In this document: positions 34,309 to 42,816 of the stretch, piece after piece
Layout: each line of letters begins with the position of its first letter
Numbering within the stretch: position 1 is the stretch's first letter
Assembly (NCBI RefSeq): GCF_029541745.1
Contig: NZ_CP089746.1
Coordinates: 3,729,559 to 3,793,558 of the forward strand
DNA length: 64,000 nucleotides
Direction of reading: 5' to 3'
From: Streptomyces sp. LX-29
Lineage (GTDB): Bacteria > Actinomycetota > Actinomycetes > Streptomycetales > Streptomycetaceae
Program-made: the position numbers and the translations under genes
The notes under the pieces: model-generated
Told to the model about the DNA's origin: nothing
The model's database searches: none
The model's input: only the letters and a program-made list of their open reading frames with translations

Positions 34309-35949
34309 CTAGAGGCGCACGCCGCGCTTGCGCAGCCACGCCACCGGATCGATCGCCGAGCTGAGTTCGGGGGTCCGCCGCACCTCGAAGTGCAGGTGGG
34401 GCCCGGTGGAGTTGCCCGTGTCTCCGGAGAGCGCGATCCACTGTCCGGTGCGCACCGGCTCCCCCGGGACGGCGAGGACGGCGGCGAGGTGCGCGTACAG
34501 CGTGTAGTAGCCGTCCCAGTGCCGCACCAGCAGGCTCATGCCGAAGGCTCCGCCGCACCGCATGGAGACCACCTCGCCGGCGCCGACCGTCCGCACCGGG
34601 GTGCCGACCGGCACCGCGAAGTCCTGCCCGGTGTGGCGGTTGGCCCAGTGCGCCCCGGCGCTGCCGAAGCCCGCGGAGAGCTCATAGCGCTCCACCGGAC
34701 GGGTCCAGGACGGTGTCGGCCGCGGCGCGGGGGAGCGCTCCTGGGCCAGCACCCGACGCGGGGTCCGGGCGTCGTAGCGCAGCGGCAGGTCGGGGCGTAC
34801 GGCATAGGGGGGTACGCCGCGCAGCAGCCGCCCGCGCGGGAGGCGACGGCCGGAGGCGGGGGTGTACCGCTCCAGCGTCCTCGGGTCGAGGACGAAGCAC
34901 TCCTTGTCGTCCGCCGCGTCTCTGGTCATCCAGCGCAGCCGCTCCCGCGCGACCTGCAACCTCCCCTGGACGCTTCGCTGTTCCGCGCCGAGTCGCCGCG
35001 CCCGCGCGGCGTGCACCCGCCCGGCCTCGGCCGCCCGGTCCAACTTCCGCTCCAGCCGCCGACCGTTCGCCCGTGCCGCCCCCAACCGCCGCGCCAGGGC
35101 CCGCTCTCCGCTCGGCTCGCCCACCGCCGGCGGCGGCTCCACGCGGAAGCCGCCCACTCCCGGAAGCACGGAAGGACGCGGGCCGGCCCGCCCTGCCGCG
35201 AAGGGCGGTGCCACGTACGGCGGCGTGCCACCGGCGCGCCACCGGACCGCGGAGGGTCCGTGCGACGACGGGCGCGAGACAGCGGCGGCGTGGGCCGGAG
35301 CGTACGGCGACACGGCGAGGTTCCACGGGGTGGCCGCGACGGAGCGGGGGCTGCCCGCGGCGAGGCCCCGAACGGCCGCGGCGGAGGACGGGGCGAGGGC
35401 CGCGGAGCCCCGGGACACCGTGGCGGAGGACCTGGTGACCGCGGCGGAGGAGGGGGCGAAGCCCCGGGACGCCGTGGCGGAGGACCTGGTGACCGCGGCG
35501 GAGGGGGCGTCCGCGGCCCGGCGGCTCGCGCCGCGTGGCGCCTTCGAGTCGTCCCCGCCGTCCGGTGACCCGGCCGCACCGTCCGCGCCGTAGTCGGTCG
35601 CGTCCTCCAACTGCACCACCGTGCCCCGGACGCGGCGCAACTCGCGCCAGACCCGTTCGGTGACGGCCAGTTGGTCGCGCACGGAGCGTCGCTCCCGCGT
35701 GTAGCGGCGGGCGATGCCGTCCGCACGTTCGCTGAGCCGGACCACGTCGACGCTCAACCGCGCGGCCTGCGCGGCGGCGCTCCGCTCCTCGCCGTCCACG
35801 ACCCGTGTGTCCGCCCGCCCGGACTGGACCCCGGCCACCACGGCCCCGGATCCGGCCACGAGCAGCGCGCACACCGCCACCGAGAGGCGGCGCCTGACGC
35901 GGTGGGTGACGCCGTGGGTGACACCACTTCGCCGGTGCACATATCGCAT
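34309..35949 (-). CDS. M23-family peptidase with coiled coil and low-complexity middle
   Basis: A 546-residue exported protein. ATG 35949 precedes a basic N-terminus and a signal/anchor helix (LSVAVCALLVAGSGAVVAGV). A coiled-coil region follows, then Ser/Ala/Arg-rich imperfect repeats (SSATASRG, SSAAVTRSSATVSRG; about residues 145-215), then another coiled coil. The C-terminal LytM domain has HTGQDFAVPVGTP (His, Asp) and HLHFE zinc ligands; M23 enzymes cut peptidoglycan crossbridges. The stop codon TAG is formed exactly at the IS junction: TA is the duplicated target and G comes from the IS end. The uninterrupted site would also read TAG, so the protein is unchanged. Confidence 0.88.
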   Translation of the reverse strand: MRYVHRRSGVTHGVTHRVRRRLSVAVCALLVAGSGAVVAGVQSGRADTRVVDGEERSAAAQAARLSVDVVRLSERADGIARRYTRERRSVRDQLAVTERVWRELRRVRGTVVQLEDATDYGADGAAGSPDGGDDSKAPRGASRRAADAPSAAVTRSSATASRGFAPSSAAVTRSSATVSRGSAALAPSSAAAVRGLAAGSPRSVAATPWNLAVSPYAPAHAAAVSRPSSHGPSAVRWRAGGTPPYVAPPFAAGRAGPRPSVLPGVGGFRVEPPPAVGEPSGERALARRLGAARANGRRLERKLDRAAEAGRVHAARARRLGAEQRSVQGRLQVARERLRWMTRDAADDKECFVLDPRTLERYTPASGRRLPRGRLLRGVPPYAVRPDLPLRYDARTPRRVLAQERSPAPRPTPSWTRPVERYELSAGFGSAGAHWANRHTGQDFAVPVGTPVRTVGAGEVVSMRCGGAFGMSLLVRHWDGYYTLYAHLAAVLAVPGEPVRTGQWIALSGDTGNSTGPHLHFEVRRTPELSSAIDPVAWLRKRGVRL

Positions 35950-36027
35950 GAAACGGATCGTGGCCCGCGCCGTCGGCGGCCGCCTGCCCACCCACCCGAA
36001 CGCACCCGCAATCCCGTGCCGAACGGG

Positions 36028-36069
36028 GTACGGGGGCCGAGACGACCCCCCGTACGGCCGTACGGGGGG
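36028..36069 (-). promoter_or_regulatory. Mutually exclusive GTACGGGG hairpins
   Basis: A perfect 24-bp palindrome (12-bp arms, centre at 36057/36058) spans 36046-36069. Its left arm, containing CCCCCGTAC (36047-36055), can instead pair with GTACGGGGG at 36028-36036 around a 10-nt loop. Two alternative structures from one segment resemble an attenuator. It lies 150 bp past the sensor-kinase stop and 80-120 bp before the M23 start, so it may end the kinase operon or control the peptidase gene. Confidence 0.4.
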
Positions 36070-36216
36070 CACGATCGGGTCGGTCCACCGCGGCCGTGGC
36101 CCCGACGGGTCCCGGCCGCGCCGGCGGCCTCGTCCCCCGCCGGTAGACCGACCGCGCCGTCAGCCCCGACCACGCCGATAGACCGACCGCGCCGGCGGCC
36201 CGGCCGGGTCCTCGGC

Positions 36217-37896
36217 TCACAGCGGCGCCTCCCAGACCACCCGGGTGCCGCCGCCGCCCGGCCCCAGGCCCGGCCCGTAGACGCAGGAGCCGCCCAGCGC
36301 CTCGGCCCGATGGGCGAGGTTGCGCAGCCCGCTGCGACGGCCGCCCTCCGGAATGCCGACGCCGTCGTCGGCGACGGTCAGCCGTACCCCTTCCCGCCCG
36401 TCCGGCAGCCGCACGGTGGCGTCGACGGACACCTCGATGCGCTCCGCGCGGGCGTGCCGGAAGGCGTTGGAGAGGGCCTCGCGAAGCGCGGCGATGAGGT
36501 TCTTCGCGGTCAGCTCGCCGACCCGCGCGTCGACCGGCCCGTTGAAGACGACGGAGGGCTGGAAGCCGAGCGGCACCGCGGCCGTGCCGATCTCGCGCAG
36601 CACGCGGGTGCGCAGCCCCGACGGCACCTCGGCCGGCCCCTGTTGCAGCGCGAAGATGGCGGTGCGCACCTCGTGGATGGTGGCGTCCAGCTCGTCGACC
36701 GCCCGACCGACCTGCTCGCGCACCTCCTGTGGGGTGTCCGTGCGCCGCTGGGCGCTCTCCAGCATCAGCCCGGTCGCGAAGAGCCGCTGGATGACGAGGT
36801 CGTGCAGGTCGCGCGCGATGCGGTCACGGTCCTCGTAGACGGCGAGCTGCTCACGGTCGCGCTGCGCCTCGGCGAGGACCAGGGCCAGCGCGGCCTGGTC
36901 GGCGAACTGGGTGGCCAGGGTGCGCTCGGTCTCGCTGAAGGCCCGGTCGCCGCGCAGCCGCGGGGTGGCCAGGATGCCGAGCACCCGGTCTCCGCTGCGC
37001 AGCGGAAGCATCATGCTCGGGCCGTGGCGCCGGCCGAACTCGGCGGGCATGCGCGGGTCGGTCGCCGCGTCGTCGACGAAGACGGGTTCGCCGCCCAGCA
37101 GGTGCGGCACGATCGGCGACCGCGCGGGAACCACCGTGCCGAGCAGCCCCGCGGGGTCGTCGGCGGCCGCGGCGACGATCTCCAGGCCGCCGTCCTCCTC
37201 CGGCAGCAGCACCAGTCCGGCGGCCGCGACCGCCAACCGGCGGGCCTGTTCGGCCACGACCGACAGGGCCTCCTCGGCGTCGCCGCCGGAGAGCAGGGCG
37301 GTCGTCACCGCCACCGAGCCGTCGATCCAGCGCTCGCGCTGCCGGGTGGCCTCGTAGATCCGTGCGTTGCCGATGGCGATCCCCGCCTCGGTGGCGAGCA
37401 CCTTCACCATGCCCACCTCCGACAGGCTGAACTCGCCGCCCCCACGCTTGTCGGTGAGGTAGAGATCGCCGAAGAGCTCGCCCTGGACCCGGATCGGGAA
37501 CATGAGGCAGCCGGGCGCGGTGGGGGCGGCCGTGGGGTCGGCGAGCAGTTCGCGGATCCGGTCCCGGTCCGCGGGCGGAACGCCGTACATGATCACGTCG
37601 GCCAGCGCGCCGCCCCCGGTGGGGTCGAGCACCCCGATGGCGGCGCAGCGGGCGTCGGCGAACTCCGCGGCGGTCTCGGCGATCCGGTCCAGGACGGTGT
37701 GCACGTCCAGGCCGCTGCCGATGGTGCGCATGGCCTCCAGCAGGCGCGGGACGCGGGCGGTCAGCTCGAAGGACAGGCCCTGGAGGGACCGGGTCGCCTC
37801 GGTGGCGGCGTCGAGGGACTCACTGGGGTCCGGGGGCGGCTGCGCTGGTGCGCCGGAAGGGCCCTGGGGCTCCTGAGGTCCTGCGGAGGCTGCCAT
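36217..37896 (-). CDS. Two-GAF-domain sensor histidine kinase (DevS-like architecture)
   Basis: 559 residues. GAF 1 spans about residues 55-182, GAF 2 about 200-345, the HisKA_3 dimerisation domain carries ARDLHDLVIQRLFATG (phospho-accepting His 365), and the HATPase domain (VADDGVGIP, then SGLRNLAHRAEALGG) runs to the end. There is no membrane segment. The layout matches DevS/DosT oxygen-redox kinases, but the loop that holds the heme-ligating His in DevS GAF-A is shortened here, so heme binding is doubtful. It lies 9 bp after cydDC and is probably co-transcribed with the cyd operon. No response regulator is adjacent. Confidence 0.88.
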   Translation of the reverse strand: MAASAGPQEPQGPSGAPAQPPPDPSESLDAATEATRSLQGLSFELTARVPRLLEAMRTIGSGLDVHTVLDRIAETAAEFADARCAAIGVLDPTGGGALADVIMYGVPPADRDRIRELLADPTAAPTAPGCLMFPIRVQGELFGDLYLTDKRGGGEFSLSEVGMVKVLATEAGIAIGNARIYEATRQRERWIDGSVAVTTALLSGGDAEEALSVVAEQARRLAVAAAGLVLLPEEDGGLEIVAAAADDPAGLLGTVVPARSPIVPHLLGGEPVFVDDAATDPRMPAEFGRRHGPSMMLPLRSGDRVLGILATPRLRGDRAFSETERTLATQFADQAALALVLAEAQRDREQLAVYEDRDRIARDLHDLVIQRLFATGLMLESAQRRTDTPQEVREQVGRAVDELDATIHEVRTAIFALQQGPAEVPSGLRTRVLREIGTAAVPLGFQPSVVFNGPVDARVGELTAKNLIAALREALSNAFRHARAERIEVSVDATVRLPDGREGVRLTVADDGVGIPEGGRRSGLRNLAHRAEALGGSCVYGPGLGPGGGGTRVVWEAPL

Positions 37897-37905
37897 GCCC
37901 CGAGA

Positions 37906-40900
37906 CTAATAAGACCCTTTTGCCAGGGAAAGCAACCGCTTGTCCTCCGCGCGCTGCCCGTCCCGATCCACCGCGGCCGCCTCAGCGCCCGGGGACGCCG
38001 CCTCCCGGTCTCCGCGGGCGCCTTCCCGCCACGCCACCTCCGGGCCTCCGTCCTCGGACGCCGCCTCCCGCTCTCCGCGGGCGCCTTCCCGCCACGCCAC
38101 CTCCGGATCCCCGTCCTCGGACACCGCCTCCCGAGGCTCCCCGCCGCACCGCACCGCCGCCTCCGGGCCGTGCTCCCGCCCGCGGGGGCCCTGCTCATGT
38201 CCCGCGCCCAGGCCCTCCTGCTCCCGCTCGCGCTCCAGCATCCGCCGGAACGGCCCGTCCACGGCCGCCAGCGCCTCGTAGGCGCCGCGCTGCACCGTCC
38301 GGCCGCCGTCGAGGACGATCACCTCGTCCACCGCCCCCGCCAGCCCGGCCAGCCGATGGGTGATCAGGACCGTCGTCCGCCCGCGCGTGGCGGCCAGCAG
38401 ATCGGCGGTCAGCGCGTCGGCGGTGGCCAGGTCGAGGTGTTCGGCGGGCTCGTCCAGCAGCAGGACGGGAAAGTCGGCGAGGACCGCGCGGGCCAGCGCC
38501 AGCCGCTGCCGCTGACCGCCGGAGAGTCGGGCGCCCGACTCCCCGACCAGGGTGTCCAGCCCGTCCGGCAGCCCGGTCACGAAGTCCGCCAGCCGCGCGG
38601 CGCGCAGCGCGCCCCAGAGCTCGTCGTCGGTGGCGGCGGTCCGCGCGATGCGGAGGTTCTCGCGCAGCGAGCTGTCGAAGATGTGCGCGTCCTGGGCGCA
38701 CAGCCCCACCAGCCGCCGGACCCCGTCCCCGTCGGTCGCCGTGGCGTCGTGACCCGCCAGGGTGTAGGTGCCGGACTCCACGTCCACGAAGCGCAGCAGC
38801 ACCTGGGCGAGGGTGGTCTTGCCGGCGCCGGACGCCCCGACCACGGCGACCCGCCGGCCGTCGGTCAGTTCCAGCGCGAAGTCCGCGAGGGCGGGGGCGG
38901 TACGGCCGGGGTAGCGAGCCGTCAGCCCGCTGACCACGAGCGGGAACGGCGACGCGGGAGCGGGCCCGTCGCCCTCGACGACCGGGGCGGGCGCGTCCAC
39001 CACCTCGTACACCCGCTCCGCGGCACGGCGCACCCGCTGCCGGTACTGCACGGCGAGCGGCATCCCGGCGACGGCCTCGAAGGCGGCCAGCGGCGTCAGC
39101 ACCACCACGGCCAGCCACACCCCGCCCAGCCGACCGTCCGCCACCGCGGCCACGCCCGCCCAGGCACTCGCGGCCACGGTCAGTCCGGCGGCCAGCGCGG
39201 ACAGCCCCGCCCCGGCGGCGGTGGCGGCGGCGGTGCGGCGGGCGATGCCGGTGAGCGCGCGGTCGGCGCCGCGCACGTCCTCCAGCCGGCGCGGCAGCGC
39301 GCCGGCGACCGTCAGCTCCGCCGTGCCCGAGAGGAGGTCGACCACCTCGGCCGTCAGCGCGCCCCGCGCGGGGGCGAGTCGCCGCTCCGCGCGGCGGGCC
39401 ACGGCGCCGGACACCAGGGGCACCAGTACTCCTGCCACCAGCAGCCCCACCGCGAGCGCGGCGCCCGCCTCGGGCAGCAGCCATCCGGTGAACGCCACGG
39501 CCACCACGCTCACGGTGACGGCCGCGCCCACCGGAAGCAGCCAGCGCAGGAAGTAGTCCTGGAGCGCGTCCACGTCGGCGACGAGCCGCGAGAGCAGGTC
39601 GCCGCGGCGCGCGTCCCGCAGCCCGGCCGGCGCCAGCTGCTGCAGCCTGCGGTACACGGTGACGCGCAGGTCCGCCAGGACCCGCAGCGCGGCGTCGTGC
39701 GAGACGAGGCGCTCGGCGTAGCGGAAGACGGCGCGGCCGATGCCGAACGCGCGGGTCGCGGTGACGGCCACCATCAGGTACAGCACCGGCGGCTGCTGCG
39801 AGGCCCGCGAGATCAGCCAGCCCGACACCGCCATGAGCCCTACGGCGCTGCCCAGCGCCAGCGCCGCCAGCAGCAACGCCGTCCCGAACCGCCCGGCCCG
39901 CGCCCGCCCCGCCCGACGCACCGCCGCCAACGGCCGCGCCGTCCCGACGGGATCGTCTCCGGCCCCCCGTCCGCCGCCCGCACCCACGGCAGACCCGGCA
40001 CCGACCCCCACCGGAGGACGTACGCCGCCCTCCCGGCGAGCATCGCGGGCTCCCCCGTCCGCCCGCCCCGCACCTACAGCAGACCCGGCACCGACCCCCA
40101 CCGGAGGACGTACGCCGCCCTCCCGGCGAGCATCGCGGGCTCCCCCGTCCGCCCGCCCCGCACCCACGACAAACCCGACACCGACCCCCACCGGAGGACG
40201 CACGCCACCCTCCCCGCGAGCACCGCGGCCTCCCCCATCCGCCCGGCCCGCGCTCGCGGAGGGGTCGGCACCGCCTCCGGCGACCGGACGGGCCTCCGCC
40301 CCCTCGGACTCCCCATGGGCCTCCTCGCCCGCCCGACCAGCGTCCGCACCGGCCGCCGCCGACGGGGTGGCGCCCTCGGGAACGGCCACGGCGGTGCCCA
40401 CGGTGGTGCCCACGGCGGAGCCGCCGGGCGCGGCCGCCCGCGCCCCGGCCGAGAGGGCCTCGTCAGACGCGATCGCGGTCGCCCGAGCCCCACCCGGCAG
40501 CGCCGCCGCGCACGCGGGCGCGCCCGACCGGTCTGCCCGCGCGACGTCGCCAGCCACGGCCCCCGCCCCGGCTGACGGGCCCGTCATCGCCTCCCCGCCC
40601 CGCGGACCGGGACCTGCGAACGGCGAGCCGGGCATGCCGCCCTGTCCGAAAGACCGCCCCGCCCCGGCGACCGCACCCCTCGGGCCAGGGTGAACGGACA
40701 CATCCTCCGACCCAGACAGCCCAGAACCACCACTCAGACCCGCGCCATCGGCCGAGCCCACCCCCGTGACACCGGCCGCTCCCCGCGGACCGGGGCGTAC
40801 GGGCGAGTGGGTGGGCGCGTCCCCCGGCCCGAAGGGCCGGAAATCCCCCCGCGGCGCGGCGGACGCACGATCCCCCAAGCCTCCAGTCGCCAACGCCACC

Positions 40901-42804
40901 CCGCCCGGGAGCGCACCCGGCGACACGGCCCCGTCCGACAGGGCACCGTCCGACAGGTCCCCGTCCGACAGGGCACCGTCCGACAGGTCCCCGTCCGACA
41001 CGGCCCCGTCCGACAGGGCACCGGGCAGGGCACCCGGCAAGGCACCCGGCAACGTGATGACCCGGTCCGCCACCGCGAGCAGCGCCGGGCGGTGGACGAC
41101 CAGGAGGACGGTGCGGCCGGCGGCGAGGCGGCGGACGGCCGCCACGACGGCCGCCTCGGTCTCACCGTCGAGGGCCGCGGTGGGCTCGTCGAGCAGCAGC
41201 ACCGGCCGGTCGGCGAGGAAGGCGCGCGCCAGCGCGATGCGCTGGCGCTGCCCGGCGGACAGCCCCGCGCCGTCGTCGCCGAGTGCGGCGTCCAGGCCGC
41301 CGGGCAGGGTGTCCACGAACTCCAGCGCGCCCGCCGCCCGCAGAGCGTCCCGTACGGCGGAGGCGTCGGCGTCCGGCCGGGCGATCCGCACGTTGTCGGC
41401 CACGGTGCCGGCGAAGAGACGGGGGCGCTGGGGGACCCAGGCGATCCGACGGTGCCACTCCTCGAGCGAGAGCTCGGCCAGGTCGACGCCGTCGACCAGA
41501 ACGCGGCCCCGCGCGGGGCGCACAAAGCCCAGAACGGCGCTGAGCAGGGTGGACTTCCCGGCGCCGCTCGGCCCGACAAGGGCCACCGTCTCCCCCGCGC
41601 GGACCGCGAACGTCGTCTCCCGCAGGGCGGGTTCCGCCCGGCCGGGGTGTCGTACGACCAGTCCCTCGACCGCCAGCGTGCCCGGGGTGCCGGGCACGCC
41701 GGCCGTACCGGACGCGCCGGATCCATCAGCCGTACCGGACGCACGGTGGCCGTCACCCGTACCGGGCTGTCCGTCAGCCGTACCGGGCGCGCCCGGCGCT
41801 TCCCCTGTGCCGACCCCGTCCGGCACCGGCCGGCGCCCCGTCGCGGCCGGCTCGGTCTCCAGTACCGCGAAGACCTCGTCCGCGGCCGCCAGGCCCTCCG
41901 CGGCCGCGTGGTAGTGGGCGCCCACCTGACGCAGCGGCAGATACGCCTCAGGGGCCAGGATCAGGACCACCAGGCCGGTGGTGAGGTCGAGTTCGCCGTG
42001 GACCAGCCGCATACCGACACCGACGGCGACCAGGGCCACCGAGATGGTCGCCAGCAGCTCCAGGGCGAAGGAGGAGAGGAAGGCGATCCGCAGCGTGCGC
42101 AGGGTGGCCCGGCGGTAGTCGGCGGTGATGGCGCGGATGGACGCGGCCTGGGCCTTGGCGCGCCCGAAGACCTTGAGGGTGGGAAGTCCGGCCACGACGT
42201 CCAGGAAGTGGCCGGAGAGCCTGGTCAGCAGCCGCCACTGACGGTCCATCCGGGACTGGGTGACCCAGCCGATGAGCACCATGAACAGCGGGATCAGCGG
42301 CAGCGTGATCGCGATGATCAGCGCCGAGACCCAGTCGGCGGTGACGATCCGGGCCAGCACCGCCGCCGGCACCACCACCGCCAGCCCGAGCTGCGGCAGA
42401 TAGCGCGCGAAGTAGTCGTCGAGCGCGTCGACGCCGCGCGTCGCCAGCGTCGTGAGCTCGCCGGTGCGTCGGGTGTCCAGCCAGCCCGGCCCCAGCCGGG
42501 TGGCGTGGGAGAGCAGCCGGGTCCGCAAGCAGGACTTGACCGCCGCGCTCGCGCGGTGCGCGGCCAGTTCGGTGAGCCAGGACACCACCGCCCGGCCGAC
42601 GGCCACCGCGGCCAGCAGGGCGAGCGGCCGGGCCAGGTCGCCGGCGTCCCGGCCGCGTTCGAACGCGCCGACCACCACCTCGGCGATGAGCATCGCCTGG
42701 GCGATGACGAGCCCGGCGCCCGCCAGCCCGAGCGCCACGGAGGCTCCCAGGAAGAGGCGGGTGGCACGGGCGTGGCGCAGCAGCCGGGGGTCGACGGGCT
42801 TCAT
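37906..42804 (-). CDS. cydDC: Fused CydD-CydC thiol/heme ABC exporter with expanded linkers
   Basis: 1632 residues. The CydD half (1 to about 580) has six helices, Walker A LVGPSGAGKSTL near residue 410 and LSAGQRQRIALARAFLADRP. The CydC half (about 960 to 1520) has its own membrane domain, VVGASGAGKTTL near residue 1322 and LSGGQRQRLALARAVLADFP. The exporter moves cysteine/glutathione-type thiols and supports assembly of cytochrome bd. The half-to-half linker is about 375 residues of Gly/Ala/Pro-rich repeats, and further inserts occur before the first ATPase (about 325-385) and at the C-terminus, so the protein is several hundred residues longer than usual. Both ATPases look intact. Confidence 0.92.
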   Translation of the reverse strand: MKPVDPRLLRHARATRLFLGASVALGLAGAGLVIAQAMLIAEVVVGAFERGRDAGDLARPLALLAAVAVGRAVVSWLTELAAHRASAAVKSCLRTRLLSHATRLGPGWLDTRRTGELTTLATRGVDALDDYFARYLPQLGLAVVVPAAVLARIVTADWVSALIIAITLPLIPLFMVLIGWVTQSRMDRQWRLLTRLSGHFLDVVAGLPTLKVFGRAKAQAASIRAITADYRRATLRTLRIAFLSSFALELLATISVALVAVGVGMRLVHGELDLTTGLVVLILAPEAYLPLRQVGAHYHAAAEGLAAADEVFAVLETEPAATGRRPVPDGVGTGEAPGAPGTADGQPGTGDGHRASGTADGSGASGTAGVPGTPGTLAVEGLVVRHPGRAEPALRETTFAVRAGETVALVGPSGAGKSTLLSAVLGFVRPARGRVLVDGVDLAELSLEEWHRRIAWVPQRPRLFAGTVADNVRIARPDADASAVRDALRAAGALEFVDTLPGGLDAALGDDGAGLSAGQRQRIALARAFLADRPVLLLDEPTAALDGETEAAVVAAVRRLAAGRTVLLVVHRPALLAVADRVITLPGALPGALPGALSDGAVSDGDLSDGALSDGDLSDGALSDGAVSPGALPGGVALATGGLGDRASAAPRGDFRPFGPGDAPTHSPVRPGPRGAAGVTGVGSADGAGLSGGSGLSGSEDVSVHPGPRGAVAGAGRSFGQGGMPGSPFAGPGPRGGEAMTGPSAGAGAVAGDVARADRSGAPACAAALPGGARATAIASDEALSAGARAAAPGGSAVGTTVGTAVAVPEGATPSAAAGADAGRAGEEAHGESEGAEARPVAGGGADPSASAGRADGGGRGARGEGGVRPPVGVGVGFVVGAGRADGGARDARREGGVRPPVGVGAGSAVGAGRADGGARDARREGGVRPPVGVGAGSAVGAGGGRGAGDDPVGTARPLAAVRRAGRARAGRFGTALLLAALALGSAVGLMAVSGWLISRASQQPPVLYLMVAVTATRAFGIGRAVFRYAERLVSHDAALRVLADLRVTVYRRLQQLAPAGLRDARRGDLLSRLVADVDALQDYFLRWLLPVGAAVTVSVVAVAFTGWLLPEAGAALAVGLLVAGVLVPLVSGAVARRAERRLAPARGALTAEVVDLLSGTAELTVAGALPRRLEDVRGADRALTGIARRTAAATAAGAGLSALAAGLTVAASAWAGVAAVADGRLGGVWLAVVVLTPLAAFEAVAGMPLAVQYRQRVRRAAERVYEVVDAPAPVVEGDGPAPASPFPLVVSGLTARYPGRTAPALADFALELTDGRRVAVVGASGAGKTTLAQVLLRFVDVESGTYTLAGHDATATDGDGVRRLVGLCAQDAHIFDSSLRENLRIARTAATDDELWGALRAARLADFVTGLPDGLDTLVGESGARLSGGQRQRLALARAVLADFPVLLLDEPAEHLDLATADALTADLLAATRGRTTVLITHRLAGLAGAVDEVIVLDGGRTVQRGAYEALAAVDGPFRRMLEREREQEGLGAGHEQGPRGREHGPEAAVRCGGEPREAVSEDGDPEVAWREGARGEREAASEDGGPEVAWREGARGDREAASPGAEAAAVDRDGQRAEDKRLLSLAKGSY
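37998..38130. repeat. 63-bp duplication at the CydDC C-terminus
   Basis: Two copies of a 63-bp unit, starting at 37998 and 38061, encode the 21-residue segment containing EDG(D/G)PEVAWREGARG. The copies are nearly identical, pointing to recent tandem duplication in frame. A partial third copy follows. Confidence 0.75.
39975..40250. repeat. 90-bp tandem repeat in the CydDC linker
   Basis: Nearly identical 90-bp units have equivalent positions at 39991, 40081 and 40171, with a diverged fourth copy beyond. Each encodes 30 residues including GARDARREGGVRPPVGVGAG. The period is a multiple of three, so copies can be gained or lost without breaking the frame. Confidence 0.85.
40934..41023. repeat. 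15-bp tandem repeat encoding DGALS/DGDLS
   Basis: Six copies of TCCGACA(G/C)G(G/T)C(A/C)CCG at 40934, 40949, 40964, 40979, 40994 and 41009, followed by GGCACCCGGCAA-type copies encoding LPGA. They lie right after the CydD ATPase domain and form the start of the long linker. Confidence 0.85.
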
Positions 42805-42816
42805 CGCGGCACCGCC

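Larger units (their letters stand above)
33411..34309 (-). mobile_element. IS5-family (IS427-group-like) insertion sequence, 899 bp
   Basis: Terminal inverted repeats GGCGGTTTCGTTTGGATCA (33411-33429) and its near-perfect complement at 34291-34309 (18 of 19 identical) bound two overlapping transposase frames. TA is duplicated at 33409-33410 and 34310-34311, so the insertion is clean. Both ends and the coding frames look intact, which suggests recent arrival and possibly an active element. The transposase start codon (TTG 34298) and its stop (33427-33429) both lie inside the terminal repeats. Confidence 0.93.

Noticed and set aside
36217..37896. Heme-binding DevS/DosT assignment for the GAF kinase
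   Set aside because: The loop that carries the heme-ligating His in DevS is shortened here, so only the two-GAF kinase architecture is claimed.
39975..40250. Possible CRISPR or assembly-collapse signal from 90-bp repeats
   Set aside because: Repeats are in frame inside CydDC and contiguous, so they are coding tandem repeats; assembly error remains possible but not evident.
35671..40575. A 1634-residue open frame on the plus strand
   Set aside because: It runs antisense through the M23, sensor-kinase and CydDC genes and its composition (His/Gln/Arg/Pro runs) is the complement artefact of their codons.
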